Assembly: GCA_015501595.1 (NCBI GenBank)
Contig: JADNRX010000158.1
Coordinates: 1-64,000 of the forward strand
DNA: 64,000 bases
DNA from: Hymenopellis radicata
Taxonomy: Eukaryota > Basidiomycota > Agaricomycetes > Agaricales > Physalacriaceae
Reading direction: 5' to 3'
The notes under the pieces are model-generated. The model was not told the DNA's origin, did no database searches, and saw nothing but the letters and a program-made list of their open reading frames with translations. The position numbers were made by a program, and so were the translations under genes. Shown here one piece after another: positions 45,448 to 58,094 of the stretch. Position 1 is the stretch's first letter. Each line of letters starts with the position of its first letter.

Positions 45448-48318
45448 ATGACTGAGCCTCATCGCTGTAAGTAACTCGATAACGGCCTGATTTGTCGTCT
45501 GACTTGCCGTGTCCAGCAGCCACACCCGCCACAAATCAACAGCAACTTATCTGCACCACTGCGGCAACTGGCTCCTCCTCCTTCAACTTCCATGCTCCAA
45601 GGGCTGTTATCTCTTGCGCAGATACTATCCGTGGACATCATGTATTGTGTACAGCATCCGACGACGCCTCAAATCAGTCAAGCGCTGCACCCGACGCCGC
45701 AAATCCTCTTCTAGCGGATCCTAGCGTTTTGAGCAGTGGCTCTTCCTCTGCACAACTACTTCCTCGAATAGCTCAAGTGAAAAATGAAGAGAGTACTCCA
45801 TGTGCGGTATCTAATAAACCTTTGTCGATTATACTTCTGACAGCCTTGTAGCACTGCTGGCTCCGCGAAACTTTATGAAGCCTTCCAGCGGGTCGACTCT
45901 GACATGTACGTTTTTAATCGAGATCGTAATCGAGAACGTTTCTGATACCTTCACTACTAGTGCCAACGCCCAATGCCGACCAGCTTTTTAAATGGACATT
46001 CCCCGCTACCGAACTAGTGCCCCCATCAGGTCCAGACGACACACGTACACCAAGCATGCGATCGTTGGGACGCGCAACGAAGCAACAAGCCGCAATCACC
46101 CGAAAGCGTCGAAACGACCTAACCACACCTCATTTTGGGTTGGTGAAGTCGCGGATTAATCCGCCATCCTTCTTCTCCATGCATCTACGTCAAAGTCAGA
46201 TCCTTATGAGTGTCCAGGAAGCTCCAGATCTACCCTTTACCTTTTCGGCGGTAGTCGACAGATACATGGAGGCTCGGGGGTCCGATCTACCCAGTGTAGA
46301 ATTCGACATTCTGCCACTATTTGATTATTACGAGAAAATGAATCACGGCCAAATCGAGGACGAAAACGGGATAGGGAAAGCCTGCGCGCTCCCTGAGGAG
46401 ACAGCTGCATGGATCGCGTCCACGTTGTACACAAACTCGCCAGTGTGGGTGCATGCCTTGGACTGGGCACGTGAGGAGACTCATGGAATAGCTCATGCCG
46501 TCGCAGGAGCGTACCTCTCTATTTCCAACACCTCCTACTTCGCTGGAGACTCTGTGCCGCCGGGTTGCTCGAACCTCTTTGAAAGAATGCAGGGCATACG
46601 TCGTCGTCAACCCTCGCCGGGACCTATTATGGTCTGGAAATTCGTACCTGCTGGCGATCCGTTTGGCAAGAAGGGCGACGAGTATTATGCAGATGACGGC
46701 AAGCTAATGGACATCATTTCGGAGATGGCCAAGGGCAACCTGGAATTCAAATGGGCGTCTTGTGGGAATTTCACTGCGCCCCACGCCAGCTGTAATTCGA
46801 CTAAGCATCAGAATGTCTTTCTCGAAGTCACTCAGACTGGTCATGAAATGACAGAGGATGCTCCCTGTACCCTTGCAATGCTGGAGAGTACGGGTTATTA
46901 TACGCAGCGCATCAACGCAACGCGTTCCTCGGCGTGTAACGTTCCTCACACCCTTGTTAGGCGGGCAGGTTTCATTCTCCAAGATGTAAGCATTGGACCA
47001 GATTGCATGGTGCCCCTGCTAACCTCTCGTTATAGTGGTACTCCGAGTTGGTAGCAGTTGATGCCACGTACGGTGTTCTCTTCACCGGCAACAAGAAAAT
47101 CATTGGGGTTCGCAGGCGCGACATGCAAAGCCTGTACCTGTCCAAAGTCATGAACGTGCCACAAGAGAAATCCCGCCTCAAAGTTCAGGCTGGTATGATG
47201 CTTGCCACCCTTGAAGACATCGAGGAAAGAAGCTCTATTGTTCGGGACCAGAGACTCCGTGGTGAAATTCCGAAACATGCGGACGAGTTTTTCGACATCG
47301 ATTCCACATATCTCCCCGAGGCCATTCCGAGGACAAGACATCCAAAAGAAGCTGCTCCCGAAATTCCATCGCATCTTGTACGTGACGCCCAATGCTAATT
47401 CATAACCGTTGAACTCACCAACACTTATAGCGTTGTCATGTTTGTTGATTCATCCTTCCCTGATTTCATCTATATTGACTATACGCTAGATGCATCAATT
47501 AGGTGGCTTCCTTCGCAGACAGCAAGAAGTAACCCTCCGATGGTCGACCGGTCTCTCCCTCTTAAACGGCCTAGATCAGCCATTTACCATTCCCAGATAC
47601 TATTTACTTCGTACTCTAGTCGACGACAAGGCTCCTGTCAACTTCGAAAAGGCAGAGATCATGATCCGGACACAATTTGACAAGAACACCTTTCTCGCTA
47701 ACCTCTGGCAACACGACGAGAATCAGCACATGGGCAACTATTTTGTTGCCAAACTCGCACACGGCCACAACGATACTGAGAAACTACGCGAGGAAGCCGC
47801 TTGGTATATGTACTTGCGTCAAACCAACCACATCGGGATTCCTCAATGTTTCGGCTACTTTGAGTCTAGTGAGGTATCTGATTTCGGATTGTTGCTACTG
47901 GAGGTGTGCGATAGGTCTCTCGCGGCACAAAAGAGCATCGGTCGCGGCATGCAGTACGTTGTTGCAGTTTTTCTTTGTCTCTTCTTCACAATACCTTTTT
48001 AGGACCACAATCAGGAAATGGTTGGACGATCTACACGACAGTGGTATCGTCCATACGAGGCTCTCCCAGAAGACCATTTTGTTTGACGGAGACAACTACG
48101 GTCTGCATTTCCGCGTTGTTGGCTGGGGAAATGCAGAGTTCATCGTGGACGACGAAGGTTACGAGATACCAAGTGCTAAATCTAGACGAGAACAGGATCA
48201 CAAAGATCTTAAAGCGTCGTTTGACTCGATGAGGAGGGTGTTAAGAGTGGAGGACAAGGAAGTTCAGCAATTTGAGAACACCTTAAAGGCAAAGAGAGTG
48301 AAGAGAAGTAAAGAGTAA
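45448..48318 (+). CDS. Pseudokinase-like protein B
   Basis: Seven exons (45448-45466, 45517-45801, 45852-45905, 45961-46985, 47036-47377, 47490-47953, 48003-48318) sum to 2505 nt, giving 834 residues. Residues 1-119 are low-complexity (Ser, Ala). Residues 120-575 are an unrecognised domain with ASTLYTNSPVWVHALDW, VWKFVPAGDPFG and DDATCTLAML-type blocks shared with B'. Residues 576-834 have a kinase-like outline: FVAKLAHG keeps the ATP lysine, but there is no glycine loop, the catalytic loop reads IVHTRLSQ (HRD lost, Asn replaced) and the DFG position reads GWG. It is probably catalytically dead. It ends 42 bases from the stop of the convergent A'. Confidence 0.75.
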
Positions 48319-48360
48319 ATAGATGTACGTTCCAGTTGAAATACAGATCTACATTTAGAT

Positions 48361-50520
48361 TCAATCATCGCTGTGGCTCGATTGTGACGATGAAGATTTG
48401 GAGCCGTTATTCTCGGCACTCTCTTCATCAGACTCCGAGGTCTCGTCTTCAGCGCTTTCGTCGTGCCCAATGATAGAATCATGGTCAACGAATCCTCCAG
48501 ACGTGAACTTCTCTAGTCTCTCTGTTTCCAGGCGATATTCTTCCTCCGAGCCCTTCAAAGTTGAGCAGTCGAAATCTGTAATAATTACTCGGTCAAAACG
48601 ATCCACAAGGATATTCCACGACCGAAGGTCACGGTGTAATACACCGGCTTTGTGGATGCCTGCCAAGGTTTGAGTGAGGCTGGTCCTATTAAGATGTGAG
48701 GGTTTAAACGCGTACAGTAGGTGATCACTCACACTTGCTTCGGGGTCAGTGATACACGTTTATTCTCATCCAAGAGATATCCAAGCGGACGACCAGCGTT
48801 TGTCAGAACGAGTGCGCTGACGTTCCGAGAGGTGTCCGTCCAGAACCCGAGAGACCGAGGTATTCCTTGGACGCCAGCCGCCTCTAGATGTGTGTAAATC
48901 TTGAACTCATGGAACAAGCGTCGCATACGCCCCGGGTCCGTCGCCATTTTCACGACAAGGTCAGTATATTTTGGGGACTTGCACGAGGCATCAGGTTCAA
49001 TGAAGGCCGCGAGTGCCTCGCCTGTTGCTCCCGCCCCTAGTCGCTCATCAAGAAGCAGTTTGACGTAGTCTTTAGGATGATAGACTGGGCGGGGGACATC
49101 ATTGGGGTTGGAGAAAAGGAGGATAGGCGCGGGGGAGTCATGCCCGTAGCGAAAGTACACCGCAATGACCTCCGAATTTTGTACGTGCAGCTGTGTTTTC
49201 TGAAATAAGGCAGGGTTGAATACGATTCCGTGAGGTAGAGAGGACGATACGTACAAGTTCAGCTTTCTCTTGGTTTTCGAGAGTCCTGCGCCGCTTATAC
49301 GGAAGGTGATACTGTTCAGTTTCTCGTGATCGTTTGTTCGACTTGTTCCTCAACAGAGGAAGCCGTTTCAGAGCATCATGCGTAGCTGCTAGATGCAAAC
49401 CGATGAAAAGCTTCCCAAATGTCGGAGTCTCGCTAGTCACCAGGTCGACGAGTTCGCTTAAAAAGAGTGTTTGTGTGGCACGATGCCGGATTCCAACCCG
49501 CATGGCAGTCCCACAGTCGAAGATGATGAATGTGCAGTCCAAGTTCACAGCGTTAGCCCATGCCTGGAAATAATCGTCAGATCATGTCAATGGTCGAATT
49601 GAAACAACGTACCCGTTGAACGTAGTCTTGTGAGACTGGTGTATATCCCTCTTTGAAGCGATTCATATGCGGAAGCGGAGTAATATTGCCTGGCACGGGA
49701 ACCCGTGTCCATGCTATACTTCCCTCCTCCATCAGTCTGTCGCTGCGGCGTAAAATAGAAGGACGAATGGTATCCCAAGAAATAGGCAGCTTCCATAAGT
49801 TATCCTCTAACGGGGAGTCTGGGGACGCCGACCAGGGGCACCTGGGATGTGTTTCTTAGAGCACTGCGAGTCAAGGCTCCAGGGAAAGGCATCCCCGCTA
49901 TCGCTTCCATGTCTTCCAACAGTGACCGCCCACATGGAGAGAAAAAACTGTGCCGTAATCATATACTTGCAGTGTTTCTCCAAGTCAGGGTGATGTCCAC
50001 GGACGACCTCTTCCAAAGGCGATTCAGTATCTTTCTTCTCCGCAATATCTATGAAAGATAACACAGAGTCCTCCACGACGAAGGAGCCGCGAAACCCTCC
50101 GGGAGCCCGCAAAGATTTACATGTATACCAATTCATCAAAGATCGTTTGTCAGGTTGGTCGGGGTTTACAAGCACACGTGTCGCTATTCCAGAGCAATAC
50201 AATCCGAGTCCGATCTCCCGTGCCTCTACAATAGACGCTGCACTGGATGATTTGGGTTTAACACGCAACCAGGACCAGGCGAGTTGACCGAGTGGAAGAG
50301 CCGCGATATCGTCGTAGTACACGTCGGTGACATTAGCGATGTCGGAAGTGAGAGATGGAACGATGGTTACTCGTTTGAGAAGAAGGTGGTCTGGAATATG
50401 TCTGTCAAACAGGTGGAGTGGGGAGCGGGCGTCCGTAAGAAGACCGTCGCTGGAGTCCAAAGGAGCCTCCTTATAATCGAGTAGCCTGCGAAGGTAGGTT
50501 TCCTTGTCCTCTAGAACCAT
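48361..50520 (-). pseudogene. Kinase-like A' (paralogue of A), frame-broken
   Basis: Same exon plan and order of motifs as gene A: a DHLLLKRVTIVPSL-type N-terminus, AMRVGIRHRATQTLF, an NLS-like run, glycine loop GAGATGEA, VVKMA lysine, LHRDLRSWN, DFD and an acidic/Ser tail. Relative to A, one base is missing near 49830 (after PGRR), so the first exon ends early. The continuation (DNLWKLPIS ... DYVQR) is one base out. A short segment near 49900-49935 is also shifted by a pair of compensating indels. The rest of the gene is well conserved, so the break may be recent or an assembly error. It lies 307 bases downstream of B' on the same strand. Confidence 0.65.
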
Positions 50521-50827
50521 TAGACGCGACGTGGTAGCGTTTTGTGGCGGTATGATGAGAAACCGTATGCATGTTGATGTGGGGAGTTGATCAACATGCG
50601 ACGGATCATTCGGACCGCAAGTCCGCGCCCCTCACAGCATCGAACATGGACCTGGAGAATCCATTCAGAGCTATTCCACTTGAGAGTCCTCTCCCTGCCG
50701 CTTGTTCTGGACGGGCCAAGCCCCGGTACGTAAAGTTTGGGCCTCTCTATTATGCACAGTCACTATACATAGTACCTGTGGATCGTATTCATAAACTGCG
50801 AAGACATAAGTTACCCCCGGGCCTCAG
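50521..50827. other. Intergenic region between B' and A'
   Basis: 307 bases between the stop of B' and the start of A' on the same strand; would hold the A' promoter. Nothing specific seen. Confidence 0.5.
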
Positions 50828-53493
50828 CTACTGCTCCATTTTCATTCTCTTCATCGCTTGGTCTCCATGCCTCCAAATTTCTAACCTATCTCCAATCGAT
50901 TTGAAAACTTCCCTCAAAGCCTTACAGTCTTGCTGTTTTTTGACTTCGAAGTTTGGCAGGTCATCTGCGTCGTTGTACATGATTGCTTTCGCGTTGCCCC
51001 ACCCGAGTATGCGAAAGTACAGCTTGTGTCTTTCCTCGTCGAACATGATGTTCTCTTGCGAGAGTCCCGAATGGACTATGCCAGCCAGATGCAATCGATC
51101 TAACCAATTCGAGATCGCTTTCCTAAAACGAGTATTAACTGTCAAGAGAAAACTCGGCGAGGAGTCAAGACATACGTGAGCGCTGGGCTGATGCGCGACT
51201 GCCGTGCCAGTGGCTTGTTGCATGCCTCAAGAAGGAGCATGCCAAACTGAGGATCTGTTCCCGGCTCCCTAGGAGGAGCCTCAAAATAGCCAAAACATTG
51301 AGGAATACCTTCGAGTCGAGTGCGCTGCCGTAGTAGCTCGTACATGCCCGCCTCGGCACGGAGCTTTTGTGTGTCCATGCGCCCTCGCGCCACTTTGGCG
51401 ACGAACGTGTTGCCCACGGGGTTGTTCTTGGCTGTGTCCCAAACATAGCAGAGGAATGAGGTCTCGCCAAGGGCTGAATGAATCACGATATTGGCGGTAT
51501 CAACAGGACCCTCATGATCAATATCAAGCATCCTATACAGCGAGGATCGAAGCACAGTCTGTGGCTGATCCATGCCAGTTAAAAGAGGAAGAAATAAATC
51601 TGTCGACCATCGAATGCGAACTTCGGTTTGTCTGCCGATGAATATAGCTAGCTCGGAGACCTGTCTCAAAGAATGAGTATAGAAAAAATCACCGTGGAAA
51701 GTAAGGCAACGCACGCTCCAGCGCTATAATGTTCATCGACTCGTTATTCGGGCGAGATGACCAAGAGCAATATAAGTACGCACCAACTGCTGTGAGATCT
51801 CCTTGACTTCCCGCCTAGGTACTTCCTTGGGAAGCATAGCTGGAAAGTAGGTAGAGTCGATATCAAAGGATTCGTGCATCTGCTCCTGAGCCGTAGTGAT
51901 TCGCTCGTCAATATCTTCAAGAGACGCCAGCATCATGCCGACATGAACTTTGAGATGAGGTAGCGTGCCGTCTTCCGCAGAGCACGCCCGAGGCACGTCC
52001 TGGATCCTAGAGAGGTACAGCGTTTTCTTTCCCCGGTTACGAATGGCGATCAGTTGCTTATTACCAGTGGAGAGAACACTATATGTGGCATCCACTGCGA
52101 CCATTTCAGAGTACCACTACAGTGGGACGTCAGCGCGAGGACCACACATTTCTTGGATACATACTTCTTGTAGAACGTAGCGTGCTCGGTTGACAAGGGG
52201 AACCGGTCGAAGGCCCGAGTGGTTGCTTTTCGTGATGACCTCCGACTGAGTTCTGTCTGCTGCGGCCAGCATTGCAAGGGTACACGTCGCATCATCGGTC
52301 ATGCTGTGCCCAGTTCTGCTCAGTCTACCAGGCGCATTGAGATGCTTAGACGAACGACAGGCGCCCTGAGACTTGGTCACCTTCTTGCAAGCCGTCCACT
52401 TGAACTTGACTCTGCCATCCGCCATGTCCTGGATGATGTCGAGTATCGCGCCATCGTCTTCAAAGCCCTCATCGCCATCTATCCCAAAGGGATCTCCAGC
52501 AGGCACGAAGGCCCAAACAATTATTGGCGATCCGGGAGAGGGTTGGTCGAGGTGAATCCTCAGTAGCGCGTCGTTTGGCTTTGAATGCGACTCGGGAGCG
52601 TAACGTCCATCGTTGACATAAAGGTATCCCCCGGCGACGGCATGTGTCATTCCATGCCTCTCTTGGCGAGTCCATTCGAGATGCTGCGTCCACACAGGCG
52701 ATCTTGTGTACAGGGTAGACGCGATACTGGCAGCCATGTTTTCCGTGAAATCGTACGTCTGTCCAATCCCATGTTCGTCCTCTATCATCGTGTTAGACTC
52801 TCTCGCCACATATTGCGCTCGAGACTGGTGGGAGAGAATATCGTCCGGCTCTATAACGGGTAGATCTGGCGGCGTTCGAGCCTGCACGTATCTGTCGGTA
52901 ACGGCGGATAGCTCATCTGAGAGGCCGGGACATTTCTTGACATCGATGAGGACTTGCTCTTCGTTAAGATGCATCGAAAAGAATTCGGGTGGAGCGATTC
53001 GGGATCCTTCGATATCGGGGGAATACGCCGTCAAGGTGGTCAAATTGCGCTTTCCAGCACCAACAGCAGTCAGTGGCTGACTGCTGTTGGTTGGCGGGAA
53101 CATATTCTGCGTAAGCGCCGTCTCCGCCCGGCCAAATGGGCGCACAAGTTCAACGCGAGGAGCAGTCCAATTGAAGGCCTGCTCAGCATTGGGTGCGAAT
53201 CCTAAACCCAAGGCTGAAAGGACGTTAAAAACGTTCCAAAAGGAGTAGTGATATGACGAACAAGCGACCGCATGCATGGATTCCAACAGAGATGTATTTG
53301 ATGAGGAAGGTAGATCCGCGGAGAAAAGGGAGTTCGTCGAAGAAGATGGTAAACCGATGGAGGAAGAAGATGGATTTGTGGCGCAACATTCGGCACTCCA
53401 GGTGTAGATGTGTGTCGACGCTGTGATAATAGAATGAGGCTGATAAATGAAAGCAAGCTAGGTAGGGGACTTACAGTGTTGGTCCGTGTCCAT
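50828..53493 (-). CDS. Pseudokinase-like protein B' (paralogue of B)
   Basis: Starts with a 19 nt exon (ATG at 53493) followed by an intron at the same position as in B. A Ser-rich leader and the shared central domain follow (ASIASTLYTRSPVW, VWAFVPAGDPFG, DDATCTLAMLAAA, WYSEMVAVDATYSVL). The C-terminal kinase-like part (TFVAKVARGRMDTQKLRAE, GIVHSGLSQENIMF, LGWGNAKAI) again lacks HRD and DFG and has no glycine loop. Intron positions match B, including the 110 nt or so intron before the VSELAIFIGRQ exon. The two proteins are clearly homologous but well diverged. Orientation relative to its A partner differs from the A/B pair. Confidence 0.75.
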
Positions 53494-55719
53494 TAAATGA
53501 AAATACACGCCACCGCTAGTGCACAGCGCGGTGGAAAATGTGGCTCGCACTTAAGCGGTAGCATGAGTAGTAATGATGATTGGAGACGAAGAAAACTTAC
53601 AGATAGCAGTTTGCACGCACTGTAATGAGAGTGCTGGGATGTGAAGAGATGGCAACAGAAAGAACTTGAAAGAATTGAGAAAGCCATTCTTATATGTCCG
53701 GGCCGGCCGTGGTGCCTGAACATGTACATTTCCACGCTCAGAACGCGTAGAATTATTGTTCTGTTTATAGCCATCAAAGTCGGGAATGGAGCCACGGCCT
53801 TCGTATGATGAACACCCACGAAACCGGCAATAAAGGACGACATGAATTTCCTGTTGTCGTGTCGCGACCGACATTTCTGGTTGATGCCGCAAATTGGGGT
53901 CAAGGAGGATGCAGTGTTAGATCCTCTAGAGTCCAGAAGAAAGCCAAAAGCTCGAACAATCGCCGACAAGTTGAGTGAATCCAATATTTCTTCAAGCCGT
54001 GGTTACAGTAAGCAGAGACGTAGGACCCAGGAAGCTCCCCTAGACCGCAGGCGATTTTTTGGACTTTTGAGGGCTCAAAATTGGTCAAACCTCCCGCGAA
54101 AAATTCGACTTCTGAAGGAAATTTCGGCTGAGGTTCGGCGGAATTTGGACTTTTCAGAAGATGGGCGAGTGTGGGATTCTGGTCGGACCGGGATAGCTCT
54201 GTGGCTCAGTGGGTCATCTTTGTTGATTCTCACTCGCAACGACTTGGGTTCCACTCGGAAGCCGAAAGTGTGGCGCACGGAAGTCGCCCAAAAGGAAGTG
54301 ACACTGCACGTGATGTGACAAACCTCGGCGATTTTTGGACTTTCGCCCCAAAAATTGTGGCATCGAGGTCGCCGGCGGTCTAGAGGAGCTTGCCGGAGCC
54401 TAGAGACGTCGTTCTTCTGTAACTGGACTCGAAAACCGGTTGGAGAGGAAGGGTTTAAAGATTACTTCAATTTGGAAGGATGATGGACAAGTCAGGAGTC
54501 AATACTACCTGCGACAAGGTGAATACTGGGTGAATAACAAGACTAATATTGAATGAACGAACCAGTCAAAATGCTACTCTCTCTGTTTAACCTGCAGTAG
54601 CGAAAAGTCGGCGAAGCTAGACGCGACGGTGGCACATGATGATGGTGGAAGGCAAGAGTGATCGCCGCCTCTCTCTTACCATCACCACCTGAATACGCCG
54701 AATGTCGGGCAGGACGAGCGATTGGAAACTGTCGCGCGTAGCTTACAGTCTTGCAATGCCAGTAAATGCCGAGGTATGTATCCGACCTGGTGCGCGCCTA
54801 GAGTCGCTGCTAATATCCCCTAACTAGCCGCCTTAGCATGAATGTCGATGGTGGTACTATACATGAACAAGCGGCAATGCGCGGACAGCCCTAGTCTCCC
54901 CTAGGCAGACTCAAAGCGCTTGAGAACAAGCGTATATAGAGGACCTAGCCATGCGAGTGGAAGATGCCGCCACCCGGAAACTAGGCGATTTCGCCCACTT
55001 CCGTTTTGAGCTGTCTCCCCGAAGCCTGTAACTGCGATAATCGGTTTTTTAATTGAAGACCAGCACTATAGATGGACAACGTCTTTCCTTATCGAGTCCT
55101 TGATGCACATTCTTCTCCACACCTTATGTACCACACGACTACTACTGGAGCAATTCCTGCCAATCCAGACTCTCGAGATCATCATCGCCTTACGATACTG
55201 TCATGACGGGACATGGTAGATGCAGGAAGACATACTAAAACCTTCATTCACTCGCGTCTGGTCCAAGTCAAATGCATCTATCTGTGCTGACAGTGAGAGC
55301 TCCGAGAACCCTGCGGCGGCGGCAATTTAACACCATGAGGCGTTACCAGTGCTTCGAGTCACAGGTTTAACTTTTCTGACAGGCGGTAATTCAAGATGCA
55401 GATAGAAACGGACACGTAGCCGAGCTCCTTCCTCGCTATAGCGTATGGTCTGCAATCACACTCCGACGTTCAGTCTCGTGGAGGAGTCATACTCGCGTGT
55501 TCCTCGATTAACTTCGTGGCATTTGACGGTTCGTTCCTGGCCTTTGACTTATCGCGTCCATACGACCGGCTGGTAGCGCGCTTCGTGACCCTTTTGCTAT
55601 CCTCTGACGTATGGCCCTGCATCCGTTTTTCAGATAAAGCCTGCTACCCCCGCCACGGTGGCGATTAGGTCCCTCACCTTCCTCTACCGCTTCAGTAGCA
55701 CCGGATTCAAGCTCTGAAG
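53494..55719. other. 2.2 kb without a recognised gene, contains a MITE
   Basis: Upstream of B' and of the UNC-93-like gene. It contains the 380 bp element at 54022-54401. A long minus-strand open frame at 53493-53984 has no recognisable similarity and overlaps the B' start. 54410-55700 shows no gene. Confidence 0.5.
54022..54401. mobile_element. 380 bp MITE with 33 bp TIRs and 8 bp TSD
   Basis: AGAGACGT stands directly at both ends (54014-54021 and 54402-54409). The termini are inverted repeats of 33 bp, about 27 of 33 matching: AGG...AAGCTCC(C/T)CTAGACCGC(A/C)GGCGA. A GCGATTTTTGGACTTT-like block lies just inside both ends as a direct repeat. There is no transposase. The 8 bp duplication fits hAT-like or KDZ-like mobilisation. 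The TIR core AGACCGCNGGCG is shared with the element at 20376-21248. Confidence 0.88.
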
Positions 55720-57583
55720 ATGTTCAAGATCTCGTATCCGGCATGGTACCACACACCAATGGCGCAGGTCTTCATGGTCGGCTTTGTCTGCTTCTGCACC
55801 GTCGGCATGTTCAGTGCCATTAACCAACTTGGAGCAGGTATGATAGGAGTGCTTTTTCTCCTCGTCCATGCTCTGATCGTCGTGCTGTTCGTCAGGTGGA
55901 ACTCAAGACATGTTAGTTGATTGTTTAGTTTATGCTTAGTTTAGGGAGTTGACGCGTCGACGGTCTACAGTGCCCTATCCGATATCTCCAATTCGGTTCT
56001 GTACGGCGTCTTCTGTATCGCGGGATTCTTTGGCGGTTCTATCAATAACTTGCTGGGCCCGAGACTCACGCTCTTCATCGGCACTTTGGGGTACATCCTG
56101 TACATCGGCTCCCTCTGGTGTTTCCAGACTCAGGGTACGCGTTGGTTCCTCATTCTCGCTGGCGGAATCCTGGGTGCTACTGGTATGTGCATTGACTATC
56201 TCCCAAAACATTCTCAACTAGTTCAACATTCTCCGTATAGCCGCGCTGCTTTGGTCTGCCCAAGGATCTATCATGATGTCCTACCCCGAGGAGAAAGATA
56301 AAGGTAGGGCTATCGGGATGTTCTGGGGCGTAAGTGCGGTCACTTCATCGCCGCAGTTTTACTCACGAGTGCATAAATGTTTAGATCTTCCAAGCTGGGT
56401 TAGTACAGACTCGGTACCTCGTAATGGTACACGTTCTGATAGTGCGACAGGTCTCTCATCGGATCCATTATGGCGTTTGCTATCAATGTGAAGAACGGTG
56501 GATTGGACGCTGTCAAGACCACGACCTACTTAGCCATCATGATCGTAATGGCGTTCGGATCTTGTTTGTGTTTCTTCATCCTTGCCCCATCCGAAGTGCG
56601 AAGGTCCGATGGTACTCGCGTTGAGCTGCACTCCACGACCACCTTCCGAGAGGAGGTTTCAGGTTTCTTGAGGTGCCTTGTCTTCCTGCTGCTCACGTTC
56701 TCCTCCATGATGTTAACACTCCTATCAGTCTCTTCAAAAACAAGCAGATGCTCCTTCTCCTACCCTTATCCTTCGCGAGCAACTTTTTCTACACCTACCA
56801 GAGTGCCATCGCGTTCGCCTTATTAGATTCTTCGACGCGCGCCCTGAACGGTATCATTACTGGAGTCGCCTCCATCTGCGGTGCCCAAATCCTTGGTCTC
56901 GTCCTCGACATCAAATGGCTCGGGCGTCGCAAGCGTGGCTTCCTCGGTCTTGGTGTCACCATGACATGCGCTGTGGTCGTATGGTCGCTGGGTATTGTGT
57001 ACCAGGTCGGCTTCACCAGAGCGACGGTATTCGACCCGAAGATCAACTATAAGGACTCGGCGGCGCTCGCGAAGCCCGCTGCGTTGTTATTCTTCTATTA
57101 CATCAACGACGCGTTTGTGCAAAGTCTGATTTATTGGACGATGGGTAGTTTGACCAACGATCGTACGTACATCTCTTTGTCAGCTTCAAGTGTATGGCTC
57201 AATGCGCGACTCTCCAGCCTTCACTCTTGCACGATATGTATGTTCTTTGACCTCCGACTCTTTTTGGTGTGAAACTGACATCCGAATAGGCTGGCTTTTA
57301 CAAAGCCATCCAGTCCGGAGGTGCCGCAATCGCCTTTGGCGTCGACGCTGTAGCAACTCCTTATATCAACGAAATTGCCGTGAACTTTGCTCTTCTGATG
57401 CTTGCGCTTCCGCTTTGCGGGGTTGTCATCTTTTCGATCAAAGAACACAGCGACGTGGTGGTGGTATGTTGTGTTCCATTTAACCATGATATGCCACGCT
57501 AATTTTCGATATAGGATGTTGTAGAGGAATATGGTGACGAGAAAAAGGCGTCTAGCGAGGGCGTCATTGTAGATCAGAGTTAG
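55720..57583 (+). CDS. UNC-93-like MFS membrane protein
   Basis: Multi-exon gene. ATG 55720 gives MFKISYPAWYHTPMAQVFMV, the first helix of the UNC-93/DUF895 family. Further exons join in phase: VDASTVYSALSDISNSVLYG, NLLGPRLTLFIGTLGYILYI, AALLWSAQGSIMMSYP, GRAIGMFWG then IFQAG then SLIGSIMAFAINV, SLFKNKQMLLLLPLSFASNF and ARYAGFYKAIQSGGAAIAFGV. About 11-12 hydrophobic helices are present, and the C-terminal tail EEYGDEKKASSEG is acidic. Members are plasma- or internal-membrane proteins, some linked to ion-channel regulation; the substrate of the fungal members is unknown. No frame breaks were found. Confidence 0.85.
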
Positions 57584-58094
57584 ATTGTAGAGTTCACGAA
57601 TAGGTATGCGAACTTTGAATGGGAATTATGTACTTACTGGGAAATCATGGAACTCTCTTAAATAACTTGATGGAGTAGCGTACACGTCCGAGCCGCTATA
57701 TACCACACTTACAGCGCGTTATTTTCTGACAATCGTCGCCGATAGGCCAGACAGTAGAATGCAATGGTCAAGTTGGGTCGAGCTCTGGTTCGGCGTGGCG
57801 CCGGTAAGACCGAGATACAAAAAAAATGAGTCGATCGAACCTTGCTCTCCTTCCACCAAGTGATTTCAGCGTTCAACCGTGCAAGCCCGCCGTTCTATAT
57901 CTGTCAATGCTCACAAAGGCGCAGCGGAAGGTGCCACTTCTAGTCTATCAGCTGCTAAACCAGGCTTCATAATGTTTCTATAGGCGTGTGTCATGTTGTT
58001 GCATAACCACCGAGCTGTCCCCGAGACAATGTATTAACCTAGTTAAAACGCGCTGTCCGGGAGGAAGACTGGTCATCCAACAATCTTCGTCTCC
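57584..58094. other. Upstream region of NmrA-like gene
   Basis: About 57860-58000 resembles 2150-2300 in the left arm, showing that the truncated copy there carried its promoter region along. No gene. Confidence 0.5.

Noticed and set aside
53493..53984. Minus-strand 163-codon frame upstream of B'
   Set aside because: Overlaps the B' start, shows no family features and no conserved counterpart upstream of B.
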